Of a stretch of 64,000 bases of DNA, positions 47,392 through 58,053 are shown piece by piece (position 1 is the first letter of the stretch; the number at the start of each line of letters is the position of its first letter). Both the position numbers and the translations under genes were made by a program. Source of the DNA: Drechslerella dactyloides (lineage: Eukaryota; Ascomycota; Orbiliomycetes; Orbiliales; Orbiliaceae); the NCBI GenBank assembly GCA_020064725.1, contig JAGTWJ010000007.1, positions 1,054,001 through 1,118,000 on the forward strand, in the 5' to 3' direction. A model generated the notes under the pieces. It made no database searches. It saw only the letters and a list, made by a program, of their open reading frames with translations, and was not told the origin of the DNA.

Positions 47392-48405
47392 ATGTATAAA
47401 ATACCGAGGTCAGCGCTCTTCAGGCCGGATACTTTACCTCATCGTCATCTCACTCGCGCATTGCGAACCACCGTTGCGAAATCCAACAATCACCAACACA
47501 CACATTTCTCAAATCCGACTGCCATATCTCCCAGGACAACAGTCCTTCCTGTCTCTCGCACGCACATTCCCAAAATTCAATATCTACATACATCTTCCAG
47601 GATGTCCACGCTCTCTCGTACCCCAACGCCAACGGCGGGCCTCATCACCCCTTCTGAAGCCTCCACCGCCCCAACAGACCGCTCGGAATCTCCAGACCTC
47701 GACTTAGAAGACGACGACGACTACGACGACCCTGCCGGCCCCCCCGTCTACATCAACAGCCGCCGGTTTAACTCCCTAATCGAGACTCTTACCGCGATCA
47801 CTACCGCCTCCGTAGACCCGGCCGTCGGTACAGACACGGCTTCGCTGCGACGGTACTACTCCACGCGGTGGAAGGCTATCGCCGAGGACCCCACCTACGC
47901 GGACATGCCACTGACAACTCCACTGTGTCCAAAGTTGCAGGTGAGCGCAGTGGATCAGGTGCGGTATGCTGATAACTGCGAGATTTCGTGTCCTTGTTGC
48001 CTGCCGGACGAGTTGCCGTCACTGGATATAGTGGCGGAAGAAGTGGAGGGTGGTGTTATCACGTATAGCGTGTTTGTAGAGAAGCTGCGACTGTGGCTGT
48101 ATGGTGACTATGTCGATCCTAGTGCTGCTCCTTCCACCGGTGCCACCAACGGTGGTGCCGGTGCCGACGTGGATGTAGCGGCGGTGGCGTCCTTGCAGAG
48201 CGTGGTTGATGGGATTCCAGCGGGCGAGGCGGGCGTGAAGGTCTGGAATTGCATGAGCGCGGCGCGGCGCGAGGATGAAACCGACCTGATGGGCCGACAG
48301 GTGTTCCTGTACTTTGCCAAACCGCTGGTTGGCGGTGGCACCCACAACAGCTATCGGGAGGATGACACTGAAGGCTGTGGGAGGGGCACGCCTGTTAACG
48401 ACTGA
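47392..48405 (+). CDS. Hypothetical acidic protein, possible mitochondrial N-terminus
   Basis: An intronless frame of 337 aa from the ATG at 47392, or 267 aa from the ATG at 47602. The first 35 residues of the long form are Arg-rich and without acidic residues except one (SALFRPDTLPHRHLTRALRT), which could be a mitochondrial targeting sequence or simply translated leader. The short form begins MSTLSRTPTPTAGLITPSEA, followed by an acidic run (LDLEDDDDYDD). The core includes FNSLIETLTAITTAS, LRRYYSTRWKAIAEDPTYAD and a cysteine cluster CEISCPCC that could bind metal. A Gly/Ala/Thr-rich linker follows, and the sequence ends YFAKPLVGGGTHNSYREDD. No family was recognised. Function unknown. Confidence 0.6.
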   Translation: MYKIPRSALFRPDTLPHRHLTRALRTTVAKSNNHQHTHFSNPTAISPRTTVLPVSRTHIPKIQYLHTSSRMSTLSRTPTPTAGLITPSEASTAPTDRSESPDLDLEDDDDYDDPAGPPVYINSRRFNSLIETLTAITTASVDPAVGTDTASLRRYYSTRWKAIAEDPTYADMPLTTPLCPKLQVSAVDQVRYADNCEISCPCCLPDELPSLDIVAEEVEGGVITYSVFVEKLRLWLYGDYVDPSAAPSTGATNGGAGADVDVAAVASLQSVVDGIPAGEAGVKVWNCMSAARREDETDLMGRQVFLYFAKPLVGGGTHNSYREDDTEGCGRGTPVND

Positions 48406-49167
48406 GATGGAGGATCCTGGGAAGTGCATAATTTGGAAGACTTGCGGGCTTAACTCTTTTGCGCAGTAAGTCGGAGGTTGTGCGGACGTCGTATCGTGGC
48501 ATATGGATAACGAGGCGGGGAATCGTGGAACTGCATGGGAAATGGTGTTATGAAGGTGCGAATGTTACTTGACGTCGCTGTAAACTCCACTTGTTTTGTA
48601 CGTAACGATAGTCACCACTTAGCGGTAAATAGACGAACTCCAGCTGTTCTATCAGATATAATTTATTTTTAGATGACAATTGAAAGCCTTCCCATCCATT
48701 GCAGGATTCATCGGTGGCTACCTACGTACCGACGTAGTGTAACGCGTAAAGGACGATCACAAGATGTGTCCGTGAATACATGAAACTGCTGCGGATGATT
48801 AAATTATAAATTGCTGGACGCCAACCATGCATGCTTAATTAACTTGCCGTATAGACTGCTCGAGTATAAGAAATCCAGAAACAGGTAATAACAATATCGA
48901 TCCCTGGTGCTATAGCGCAACATGCTATCATGCGTACCCATCGCCAAACAGAAAACAGAAATTTCGATTAACAGCCATATGAAAATCATGAAGGGAGTCA
49001 CCAAAGAGCCACACGCAAACTCAAACATGGATATCCCAAACGGAGCCCCTAGCAGACTAGGTTTATAGGTTGAACCTAGGCCTACCCTCAAGCCTCTTAA
49101 CCTTAGGCTAGCTTCAGACCCCATCAAACATCCCTTTAGAAAACTATAAAATCAATCTGCATCCTTA
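48406..49167. other. Tail-to-tail intergenic gap
   Basis: 3' flanks of the acidic protein (+) and the membrane protein (-). No gene seen. Confidence 0.5.
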
Positions 49168-50726
49168 TTATCTGAGCCTCAATGTCGTACCATCCGCAGC
49201 ACCATCTTTCCCTCCTTCGCCAGAAATAAAAGATGGTCGCCGCTCTTTCCCTTTACCTTTCACATCCTGACGCTCGTCCTCGGTCTCGCTAGATGGATAT
49301 CCATCCGCGCCAAATGCATCACCAGCCTTCATGAGCCACGCCTCCACCTTTTTCGACGCCTGTTCCATCGTCCGGTCCGTGTCGAGGACGCCCCTCACTG
49401 GCGCCATGACACGGGTTAGCTGCGCCTTCAAGTCCTCATTTGCGGGTACCGATAGATCATCCTCCTCGATGGCTCGCGTGACGGTGATCTGTGGGGTACC
49501 CGTCGCTGCGGCCTTTTGAGTAATTGAGTCTCTGATATTGCGTGTCGCGGCTGCGGCATCGTGCAGTCGTTCGGCTACCTTTTCGCGCACTTCTTTGATC
49601 TTCCCCTCGGTCTTACCGGCGAAGTCGGCGACGCGCGTCTGCACCTCCTTCCTTCTTTCAAGACTGCATGACCCTATTTCCACCACAGCGCGCGGATTTG
49701 CAGTCGATTTTGTGGTTGCAATCGGCTTTGTATACTCCGGGTTGTAGACCTCCTCGGGTCTAAACGCCTCGTCGCCAGGCTGTAGCAACATGCTCCGCAT
49801 CTCGAACCCGCCTTCGCCGTAGTCATATAGTCGGCGACTCCACTCGGCTTCGTCGGGTAGCATTACCGCAACCATGCCAACGAACCCCGTAAGTCCGCTC
49901 AGCAGGAACTGCAGCACGAGACTATCGCCTAGCAGTACGGAGACGGAGAGGATGAGGGTAAGGTATCCGGTCAGGATCTCAGAGAAGAGCTTGACGCGGA
50001 CGTCTCGGCGTGTGGTAGAGGCAACGTCGGAATCTTCCTTAGGAGGCGGTGTCGCATCATCAGGCGGCAAAGGGAAGCCAATTGGGTCGCGCGGATCGGT
50101 GGGAATGACGGGGCCCTTAGTTGGGTCCTTTGGGATGCGGCTGTTAAGGTAGCTACGTAGTACATGGACAGTATTAGCATCGTCGTATATCATTGAACTC
50201 AGTCGCCTTTAAGCTGATGATAATGCACGACTGTACTATGACTGCACGATGCACGCGTATAGCTTCTACTATATGTATAGTAGATGTATATGTGCCTGTG
50301 TAACGTAGCATGCACAGGGTAGCTGTAGACTGACCTGTTATATACCACCCATCCAACCTCCATAGCAATAAACGCCGTCATGAGAACAGCAACGACCCAT
50401 GTCAACGTCTTCGCTGCTCTCAACGCCAAATGCACATACGACCCAAAATTCCCACTCGCGAGGTATGCAGTAACCCTCGCGATGTATGCGTTCACCGCCT
50501 CCCGCAGCCGGAGTACGAGTGGGTTGAAAGCGAATGGCGGCTTATCCGACCCCTTCGACATTTCGTCGGCGGAACCGGTTCGAAAGACGAGCGTTGACAG
50601 TGGAATCGCGGGGCTTGTCGATGTCGATACGGATGTTGCTGTCGTTTCAGCGAGGGTGGAAGCTATGGTGGATGTTAACTTCAGGTCGAGGTTCCAGTAT
50701 GGGTTGTTCATCCAGGCTGCTGCCAT
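49168..50726 (-). CDS. Multi-pass membrane protein, unknown function
   Basis: The model is complement(join(49168..50152, 50335..50726)), 458 aa. The ATG at 50726 opens MAAAWMNNPYWNLDLKLTST. The intron (50153-50334, 182 nt) has a GTCAGT donor, a TGCTAATAC branch match and an ACGTAG acceptor; a second in-phase AG 12 nt further would remove four residues. Hydrophobic segments are LTWVVAVLMTAFIAMEVGWV before the junction and LTGYLTLILSVSVLLG / LQFLLSGLTGFVGMVAVML after it, so three membrane spans are likely. The Pro-rich loop (DPTKGPVIPTDPRDPIGFPL) lies between the first and second spans. The long C-terminus is charged and helical (VADFAGKTEGKIKEVREKV) and ends in a low-complexity Lys/Glu/Gly tail. 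No family was recognised. Confidence 0.72.
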
Positions 50727-51448
50727 GTCGTGTCGTGTCGTGTCGCTGGATATATTACTCGGGATGCATCGACGGTCGCGTAGATTCTAGTATATATCCT
50801 ACATGCATACTAAATGCATAGGAGATTATGGTGGGATCTATAAGGTATGGCAAAATGCTGCGGGTGGTAGAAGCATATAAGGCTTTCTAGTTTCCGCCTG
50901 AAGCGTATATGTGTATCGTGAAATGGGCGTATTATGATATCACAGGGAGAACTCAGCTGCACCGGGTCGACGGCAGTGCACTGCACTATCGACACGATAC
51001 ACGGATCTCATTGTTATCCGATCCTTTAGGTTTTATTTTTTCTCGTCCTCGTTGAATCATTTGCAGTATGAGCACTCGTTTGTAGCGTCACTCATTGCTG
51101 TCACTTTGTGTTGTCAGGTGTAATGTTCGTATCAGTTCGCCAAGGTCACCTGGCCGGGGTCCATCTGTCGACGTCTGGTACTGGATCCATGTGCCGGGCA
51201 AACTACCAACTTCTTAATCACAGATGACCTACTATAGTCGAAGCCCTACCGGGTACCTGCTTATAGATGTAACTGTTGAATTTAGAATTAGTCTGTTGTA
51301 AGTTAAAGAGTCGGTAAACATTGGAACTAATGTTGCACGCTTGATCAGACCGAAATGCGCCGATTCGAGTTCTAGCGTGAGTTCACACCTACACCGTTAA
51401 CTCCATACACCAGGAAACCCAAGCAGAACTACGCATATCCCTTATGAT
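50727..51448. other. Intergenic, no gene seen
   Basis: Upstream region of the membrane protein gene and 3' flank of the FMO gene. No further structure was identified. Confidence 0.45.
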
Positions 51449-53035
51449 TTATAGCTTCCCATTCGCGCGCAATATTGCATCCCGCGCCCCATCCCACTTC
51501 TTTCGTCCCCGTTCAGCCTTCCCATCAAAAACTCGCTGAATGAAAGACGTATCAACTCCATCCATAATCAAATAGTACAGCCGCGGATCACGCAGCCAAA
51601 ACTTCCACCCCGCCCACCCCCATCCGAGACTCTCATTCACACCGTTCCCTGCCGCATCATTCAGGAACCGCTGCAACTCCAGTGGCTTACACGCAATACT
51701 CTGCAGTCGCCATTTGCCGACGGCCTTGACCGCCGTATGATAGTTCGCATCGCACCACTCGCGCATCTCCTCCCGCGTCGGCGTTGGATAGTTCCCCTTC
51801 CATATGTTCGCGATTGCAGCGGACGTTAAATCCGCGTTGGCAAATGCGGAGAACGAGTGTCCGCGGTACGGCCCGATAAAGGCGAGCGACTCTGGGTACT
51901 TCTCCGACCAGACGCCCCAGTATAATCGTGGGTACGGCGTGCCTTTCGCATGTGGTAGAGCATCCCATTCCGGTGTCGGGTGGGACGTGGGGTCAGCGTC
52001 CTTGCCGAGGTAGGAGAAGTCGTAGCTGTACCCTGTGCAGTAGATTACCGCATCGATGGCGGTGAGTATTTCGCCGTCGAGCATCTCGATGGAAGTGCCG
52101 TCGGGGAGGTAGCGGCGGATACCGTGCACGGATTTGACGGTGTCTGAGATGAGGTAATCGACCATGTAGTCGTTGACGAGCGGCGGGGAGTTTGGGATTG
52201 GCGGGGCAGGAAGCAGGCGCCATTCCTTGCGCATCTTCGACCCAAAGGCCGATTTCATAGCGTACTCGACGCCGAGCTCGCTGGCACGGCCGGCTACGCG
52301 CGGGAAAGTGTTGAGGAATCTGAGCGATAGGGTGGAGATGCGCCGAGAGATCTTGTGGTCCGTCGGTTGCTTTCCCTCTGGTGTGCGAGAGACAATACGC
52401 GCGCCTGAGCGATGCGACGCGAATACCTCGCTGCCAGCGGCGACGAGGTCCGCGATGACGTCGCCAGCGGTATTGGACAAGCCGACGACGACGACTCGTT
52501 TTCCGGCGAATTTCTCGGGTTCCTTGAACGCTTGGGCCCTCATGATGAGGCCTTTGAATTGAGTCGCTCCTTCATGGTCGGGGAGCAGCGCGCGAGTCTG
52601 TGGGCCCGTACAGACGACGATGCGATCGTACTGTTCAGAGAGCGTCTTTCCATCCTTCCCCGCAACAGTGAGATTCCACCCCTGTCCGCCCTTTTCTCGT
52701 TCAAGGTTCCGAACCGTGAATCCAAGCCGACAGTGTTTGAGGATATCAAAATGTGCAGCATACGCCTGTATGTACTTTGCCACGTCCGACGCGAGCGGGT
52801 AGTTGTCCTTGAGCTCGGGCGGGTACTCAAAGTCCGAGTAGGTGAAGCGTAGTCGGCTGATGTTCGTTCGTGTGGATTTGAGGACTGAGGTGACATTCTC
52901 GTCTGGGGTGTACTGCCAGAGCCCGCCAACGTAGTCGTTTCGTTCAAAGCCGACGGCTTCGAAGCCTTGCTCTCGTAGATTTTTGACGGTCGTGATGCCG
53001 GCAGATCCTAGGCCCAGAACAGCAATTCTAGACAT
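51449..53035 (-). CDS. Flavin-containing monooxygenase-like protein
   Basis: A 528-aa intronless flavoprotein of the class B monooxygenase superfamily, which uses FAD and NADPH to insert oxygen at soft nucleophiles or ketones. The FAD-binding GxGxxG is at residues 8-13 (AVLGLGSAGITTV), followed by ERNDYVGGLWQYTP. The NADPH-site region reads KRVVVVGLSNTAGDVIADL, a variant of GxGxxG/A. The segment equivalent to the FMO fingerprint FxGxxxHxxxY/F reads FKGLIMRAQAFKEP, with Arg in place of His. The second nucleotide-contact motif AVIYCTGYSYDFSYL is present. I start at 53035 because MSRIAVLGLG places the Rossmann strand at the N-terminus; an in-frame ATG at 53068 would add 11 residues. No membrane anchor is obvious. 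Substrate unknown; no biosynthetic cluster is visible around it. Confidence 0.85.
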   Translation of the reverse strand: MSRIAVLGLGSAGITTVKNLREQGFEAVGFERNDYVGGLWQYTPDENVTSVLKSTRTNISRLRFTYSDFEYPPELKDNYPLASDVAKYIQAYAAHFDILKHCRLGFTVRNLEREKGGQGWNLTVAGKDGKTLSEQYDRIVVCTGPQTRALLPDHEGATQFKGLIMRAQAFKEPEKFAGKRVVVVGLSNTAGDVIADLVAAGSEVFASHRSGARIVSRTPEGKQPTDHKISRRISTLSLRFLNTFPRVAGRASELGVEYAMKSAFGSKMRKEWRLLPAPPIPNSPPLVNDYMVDYLISDTVKSVHGIRRYLPDGTSIEMLDGEILTAIDAVIYCTGYSYDFSYLGKDADPTSHPTPEWDALPHAKGTPYPRLYWGVWSEKYPESLAFIGPYRGHSFSAFANADLTSAAIANIWKGNYPTPTREEMREWCDANYHTAVKAVGKWRLQSIACKPLELQRFLNDAAGNGVNESLGWGWAGWKFWLRDPRLYYLIMDGVDTSFIQRVFDGKAERGRKKWDGARDAILRANGKL

Positions 53036-54222
53036 GGCTTGTGGTATATAGGACAACAGACCGGTCATCCAGCGGTGCGACTCAGGCGGTCAGGTGGTAT
53101 GTTGGCGACAGCGGCGTCTGGAAGAACCGCCAAAGTCGTCGGTGAACAGCATAGGCTCATGGCGCCCGCAGGACAGGCGCTGCTTATATTCGGGGTCATG
53201 GTTGTGAAGAAGGCCATGCAGCATGCTGACGGCAGTTAGTAGTTGTGACAGTAGAGGAGTCCGGGTTTGTCGGCAAGGTTGGAATGGTGATCTCACCGCT
53301 TACGGGTTTCTCTCCGTAGATTACTCCGAGCTAATCTCACTTTACCCGACCGCCAAATCGGCGCGGGCGCAGCGGGCGCGGGACCGATACGAGAGCCCCA
53401 TGTTTAGCGGACAGGCTGCTATAAGTTGTCGTGGCCACGTGGGCATGGCATCCGGCTTGGAACTCGGAAGCTGTACTGATGAAGAAGTTGGATCTCACGA
53501 CGTCACAGGCTGAAGGATAGGTTTATTCAGCACGACAGTGCTCCTGGGTTGATTACCGCTTTGAATTGCATTACTGATAGGCCGAGTCAGCAATATACAT
53601 ATTCTTCGTTCTCTTACCAACCATTTGAACTCCCCTTCCATTTCAAAACATCCCTAACGTACCTAGCTTTACCATCCCCTCCGTAGCCACCATTAAACAT
53701 TGTGGTAGAGAATAACCCTTTGTGGTCAAACAAACAAATCCCGTAGCTGTGCCAACGTAAGGCGTATCTGATCTTGAACCCCACGGCTGGATAACAGAAA
53801 TAATGGGAGAGTCTTACTGGTGTCTTCTATAATTTTTAAATTTCTTTTGGAAAAAGCGCTTTTTATCTTTCTGTTCGCGATGTTTACGGGCCTTTATGCG
53901 GACTGCTTAGCATATATATTTGGCACTGGATTGCCCTCTGTATACCTAGGTAAATTACTATAGTCTCGAGGCCAGACCTGCCTGAGTAGATGACCATCTA
54001 GAACAAGAACCCCGTCGTATGCAATGCCACACATGCATGCAAATGGCAATCGCAGACGCCGCCCTCTATATATAGCTACCCTATCCATCTATCGATACGG
54101 TAAGCCACCCCAGCCCTACCAGCCTACATACATCCATCGGTCAACAGGAACAGCCACCCCACCACATCGAACAAACCAAAACAAGGTAAAAGGAGCTAGA
54201 TGAATCGTGCTAGGCGATGGTA
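53036..54222. other. Intergenic, no gene seen
   Basis: Upstream region of the FMO gene and 3' flank of SSZ1. No gene or strong repeat. Confidence 0.45.
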
Positions 54223-56241
54223 TTAAAGCGCCGGTCCGGGAACCGTCCCTCTTACACCGCCCTGGCCGCCCACGACTCTCGCAGTGACTGTTAACGTCAA
54301 GTCTCCCGCGACGTTCAGCATGACCTCCACCTTGGCACCCTTCTTCACGTCCTTTAACAGTGCCTCGGCGATAACTCGCTCCACTTCTGTCACACGCTTG
54401 ATCACTTTCTCGTCTTCGTCATCTTCGTCGTCGTCGTCGTCATCTTCGTCATCGTCAGCACCATTGACTTTCTCCTTGGCCTCCTTCGCGGGCGTGACGT
54501 CTACGCTCTCCTTCTTAGCCTCGACGATACGGACCAACACGTCGCCACCGACGTTTGTCCCAGTAAATGTCGCGGTTCGGCGCGCGGGGACGGCTGTCTC
54601 GGATTCTAAGAAGACGTAGACCTTGTCATCGGCCTTTCCGTCGTCGCCCGCCGGCGAGGTAATGACGACGCCGAGGGACTTGGTGAGATGTGGGGTTACC
54701 GTAACAGCCGGATGAGTAGACTGCTCGATATCCTCGGCATCAAATTCCGCGATGAGGGAAGCTTGAATCGCGGCGCCGCGCGCGCAGAGTTCTGCGGGGT
54801 TGAGGGATGTGGTAGTAGTTGCGGGGGACTGGACGGCGGTTGTGGGAGGGAAGAGTTGTTGGATTCTGAGGGCGAGTTTTGGCGTGTGCGAGGTGCCACC
54901 AGCGAGGATAACCTGTCATTGTGTATCCGTGATTAGTTCTCGACTGTCCATACAAATCATACCAAAAGCTCAGGCGATAGGGTTTAGATGTGTGTGTGTA
55001 TACCTCATTGATGTCCATCAGATCCATCTCAGCCTTCTTGACAACGCTCTCGACCAACCCGACGACCTGATCAACGAGTTTCTTCGACAGTAAATCGTAC
55101 CGTAACCTATTCACGGACGAGTGGAAGTCAAGCCCACCAGCGAGACTATCGATGCTGATCTGCGAGGAATTCGACAAGCTCAGCGTTTTCTTCGTATTCT
55201 CACACTCGAGCCGCAGCTTGGCCAGCGAACGCTCGTTCTCTCTTGGATCTGTCTTATGCTTCTTCATGAACTCCTTGCTAAAATGGTCGACTAGGACCTC
55301 GTCGAACTGACGCCCGCCGAGTTCATAGTCGTGCTGCGTCGCGAGTAACGTGTACATGCCTCCGCGGGCAGCGATGACTGCAGCATCCGTGCGCGTCCCG
55401 CCGACGTCGACGACGAGAATAGTCTTGTCGGCAGGATGAGATGTCTCCTCACGGGCAGCATATGCCAGAAGAGCGGCAACAGGCTCATGGATGATCTGGA
55501 GGACGGTCAGGCCGCATCCTTTGGAGGCCTCGGCCAACAGCTTGCGCTGGGATTCGGAGAAGTCGGTGGGGACGGTAATCACACAGCCATCGATGGACTT
55601 GCCGAGGAAGTCAGCAGCGGAGTCGCTGAGACGCTTGATGTGCCGGGTTGTGACTTCAGACACGCTGAGGGTTGCGGGGTCCGCGTCAGTTTTTTCCTGG
55701 ACAGAAAATGCGACGCCGGTATCGTGCTGGATTGGGTGAGCGGAGGAGTGAGCGTTTGTAGGGTCGACTGCCGCAAAACTGTTCGTGAAAAAAGATCAGT
55801 TAACGACAATATTTTGTATTAATTCTCGTCAGAGAGGGTTGGGGACCTACGATTTTCCCAAGTAATCTCGAAAAAAGGCGATAGTGTCTCGAGGATTCCG
55901 CACGAGGTGGGATTTCGCCTGAGCACCATGGTATTCCTCGTCCCCGACATATGATAGCACCGAAGGGATCTGGCGGTCTGTTAATTCGATAACGTTAGCA
56001 AGGTGTAAAATAGTAGAGACAGCGTCAAAATTTCGTTCAACGCATGATGTAAGCCGCACCTCCTTCTTCGTTCGCAATTACTTCAGCTTTCCCATCCTGT
56101 GGAACATAGTCAGCAAGCTAGAGTGATAGATAAGAGTGACGCATCTGTACTAACGGGTCCGGTGAAAGCTATCGAGCTGTTGGAATTGCCAAAGGCTATA
56201 CCAATCACGGTTTTCTGCTGCGGCTCATCGGTGTCCGACAT
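54223..56241 (-). CDS. SSZ1: Hsp70-like ribosome-associated protein Ssz1
   Basis: Ssz1 is the atypical Hsp70 that pairs with Zuotin in the ribosome-associated complex (RAC) and stimulates Ssb on nascent chains. The model is complement(join(54223..54912, 55004..55778, 55851..55977, 56060..56096, 56155..56241)), 571 aa, all junctions in phase. Exon 2 is only 37 nt. Hsp70 landmarks are altered in the Ssz1 way: IGIAFGNSNSSIAFT at the N-terminus, DRQIPSVLSYVGDEEYHG, VITVPTDFSESQRKLL, IIHEPVAALLAYAA, LVVDVGGTRTDAAVIAARGG, and VILAGGTSHTPKL at the start of exon 5. The C-terminal part is shorter than in canonical Hsp70 and lacks an EEVD end. A strongly acidic tract (ADDDEDDDDDDEDDEDEK, about residues 494-511) sits in the C-terminal domain. 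The assignment rests on these motifs. Confidence 0.92.
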
Positions 56242-57129
56242 TATGAGAGGCCAATGTGTAGCGTCGTGACTGAAATCTGCCGTTGAGAATGGCGCAACAA
56301 GTGTAGAGACGGTGGTATATTTAAGATATCGAAGGACTCGAGTGGAGACAGCTGACGAGGGGCAGATGGTGGTGGTTGCTGGGATGTAGTGTGGACGAGG
56401 CGTCAAAAAGGCGGACTTTGAACAATTGAGCTGGAAAAAGTTCGAAATACCCTGGTCGTTGTGCCAGGCCCCGCACCGCCACAGCTAGGCTTGACGCCAC
56501 ATCTCACTCGCCACGCACCTCGGTAGATTAGTCAGCGAGCGCGAGGAAACAAGGTATATCTATAGACGTCTACGAACAGGCTATGACATGGAATGCACGC
56601 AACGGGTAGTATTGGGGATATTGTCTTTAGGTTTATATCAGCCATTCTTTTAAAGTATGTGTATACACACTATTCAACTGTCGCTCCATAGACGCAGTCT
56701 GGTAAGAAAATACAATCAAACTTTTCAAGGAAACGGCATTGATCATAGACGCCAGCCCTAGACCGATCGATAGAAAACTTGATTCAAGATCCCTAGCTCC
56801 ATATATATCCACCCGCGTTCCCATTGATGTGAAATCCCCGAGGCAAGTACTGCTTTTTTCCAATACCTCCATATATATAAACCCAACAGCTGCAACCAAG
56901 CTTCCAGCAGACAGTATCCAAAGAATTATCCAAGTGGCCAATCATGGCCGAAAATGCGGAAATAAAGGCGACCCATCCATACAAACACCAAGTAACCGAC
57001 ATGGCAATATAATATAGTACAGTTGAACCAAACTCACATACTTACCCAATTGGAAGTGTGGCCGCAAGTCCGTAAATCAAATAGCAGGAAATGCTAACAC
57101 AAAGCAAAGTAATAAATCAATCAATGCAA
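56242..57129. other. Intergenic with a possible small membrane frame
   Basis: SSZ1 upstream region. A minus-strand frame at 56633-56941 encodes hydrophobic stretches (MATWIILWILSAGSLVAAVG, SIGLGLASMINAVSLKSLIV) and a GTAAGT donor-like site lies upstream near 57045. No in-phase exon structure could be settled, so it is not called as a gene. Confidence 0.3.
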
Positions 57130-58053
57130 TTATTTCATTGTCCAGCCTACTGGCACACGCAGCCTTAGAAGCAGTTTTGTCCGCCAGCTCCCCTCCCGTC
57201 GCCACTGGGCAGCCTCCGCAGAAACTACCACCCCAGCATCGTATTCGGCTACTTCAGCTAAGTGCTGCCGGATCGCTTCCTCGGGCACACCGATACTCTT
57301 CCGTCGTCTTGTCATCTCCCGTTTGAGCAACTTGGTTGACGTCCCTTCTGCAGGTGGAATCAGCTGTGCGTGAACGTCTGTTGGTGAGGTTGGCGCCGAG
57401 CTTGGCGGGGTAATATTGAGCGAACTGAGGGAAGTAGAGCTGGAGTTGTAGTGCGGTAGGAAGAGGGAAGGTGGCAGTGGCGAGCATGACTTCCGCCGGC
57501 GAGAGAGCCTCCGGACGTCTTCGAGTGCAATCAATGTGGCGATTGTCTCCAGAGTCGCTCGCCTGCGTTTTGGCCGAGCGGACGGCTGAGTGGTTGTTGC
57601 TTCATCTCCTTTCTTACTTGAGGCAGGGGTAACCGCATCTGCTACCGCAGCCATGGTCTTTGCAGCCACAGTGCACATATCGTCGTCCGAGTGGTGTGAA
57701 TCCAACATCCATGACAAAATTCCCACAGTTCCAATGAACAGCAATGCATGGGCAACTTGCCAGAATGTCAGCTGCTCGAGCGGTATCTCAACAGGCATCC
57801 ATGCGTGCACTGGCGGCAGCGATATGCGGATGTTGATACTGCTAAGCGACCGTGCGAGGGCGAGGGGCAGCGGCGAGCTAAACAGCTGTTGAGGGCTGAT
57901 ATTTAGGCTGTAGACAGAGAAGCGTGCGAGATCGATTGGCGCGGAGGGCGATGAGGGCAGTAATGTCGGGAAAGTCGTATTGAGAGAGGAGATGGCGGTG
58001 GCATAGAGGCTTGATGCCACCGTGCAGGATTGGGTGAACAGAGCAGCTGCCAT
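57130..58053 (-). CDS. Hypothetical single-pass membrane protein
   Basis: An intronless 307-aa frame from the ATG at 58053 to the TAA at 57130. The N-terminus (MAAALFTQSCTVASSLYATA) is moderately hydrophobic. A clear membrane-spanning segment, FWQVAHALLFIGTVGILSWM, lies near residues 97-116, followed by an acidic/His turn (DSHHSDDDMC). The cytosolic-type tail is basic and Ser-rich (RPKRRRATLETIATLIALED, RRLSRRRKSCSPLPPSLFLP) with potential kinase sites, and the C-terminus is again basic (KLLKREMTRRRKS). No known domain was recognised. It lies upstream of SSZ1 in the same orientation, separated by about 0.9 kb, with no sign of shared function. Confidence 0.6.
   Translation of the reverse strand: MAAALFTQSCTVASSLYATAISSLNTTFPTLLPSSPSAPIDLARFSVYSLNISPQQLFSSPLPLALARSLSSINIRISLPPVHAWMPVEIPLEQLTFWQVAHALLFIGTVGILSWMLDSHHSDDDMCTVAAKTMAAVADAVTPASSKKGDEATTTQPSARPKRRRATLETIATLIALEDVRRLSRRRKSCSPLPPSLFLPHYNSSSTSLSSLNITPPSSAPTSPTDVHAQLIPPAEGTSTKLLKREMTRRRKSIGVPEEAIRQHLAEVAEYDAGVVVSAEAAQWRREGSWRTKLLLRLRVPVGWTMK

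Noticed and set aside
56633..57002. Possible small membrane protein in two overlapping frames
   Set aside because: Hydrophobic stretches arise from T-rich sequence in both frames; the GTAAGT-like donor near 57045 has no in-phase acceptor that settles a model.
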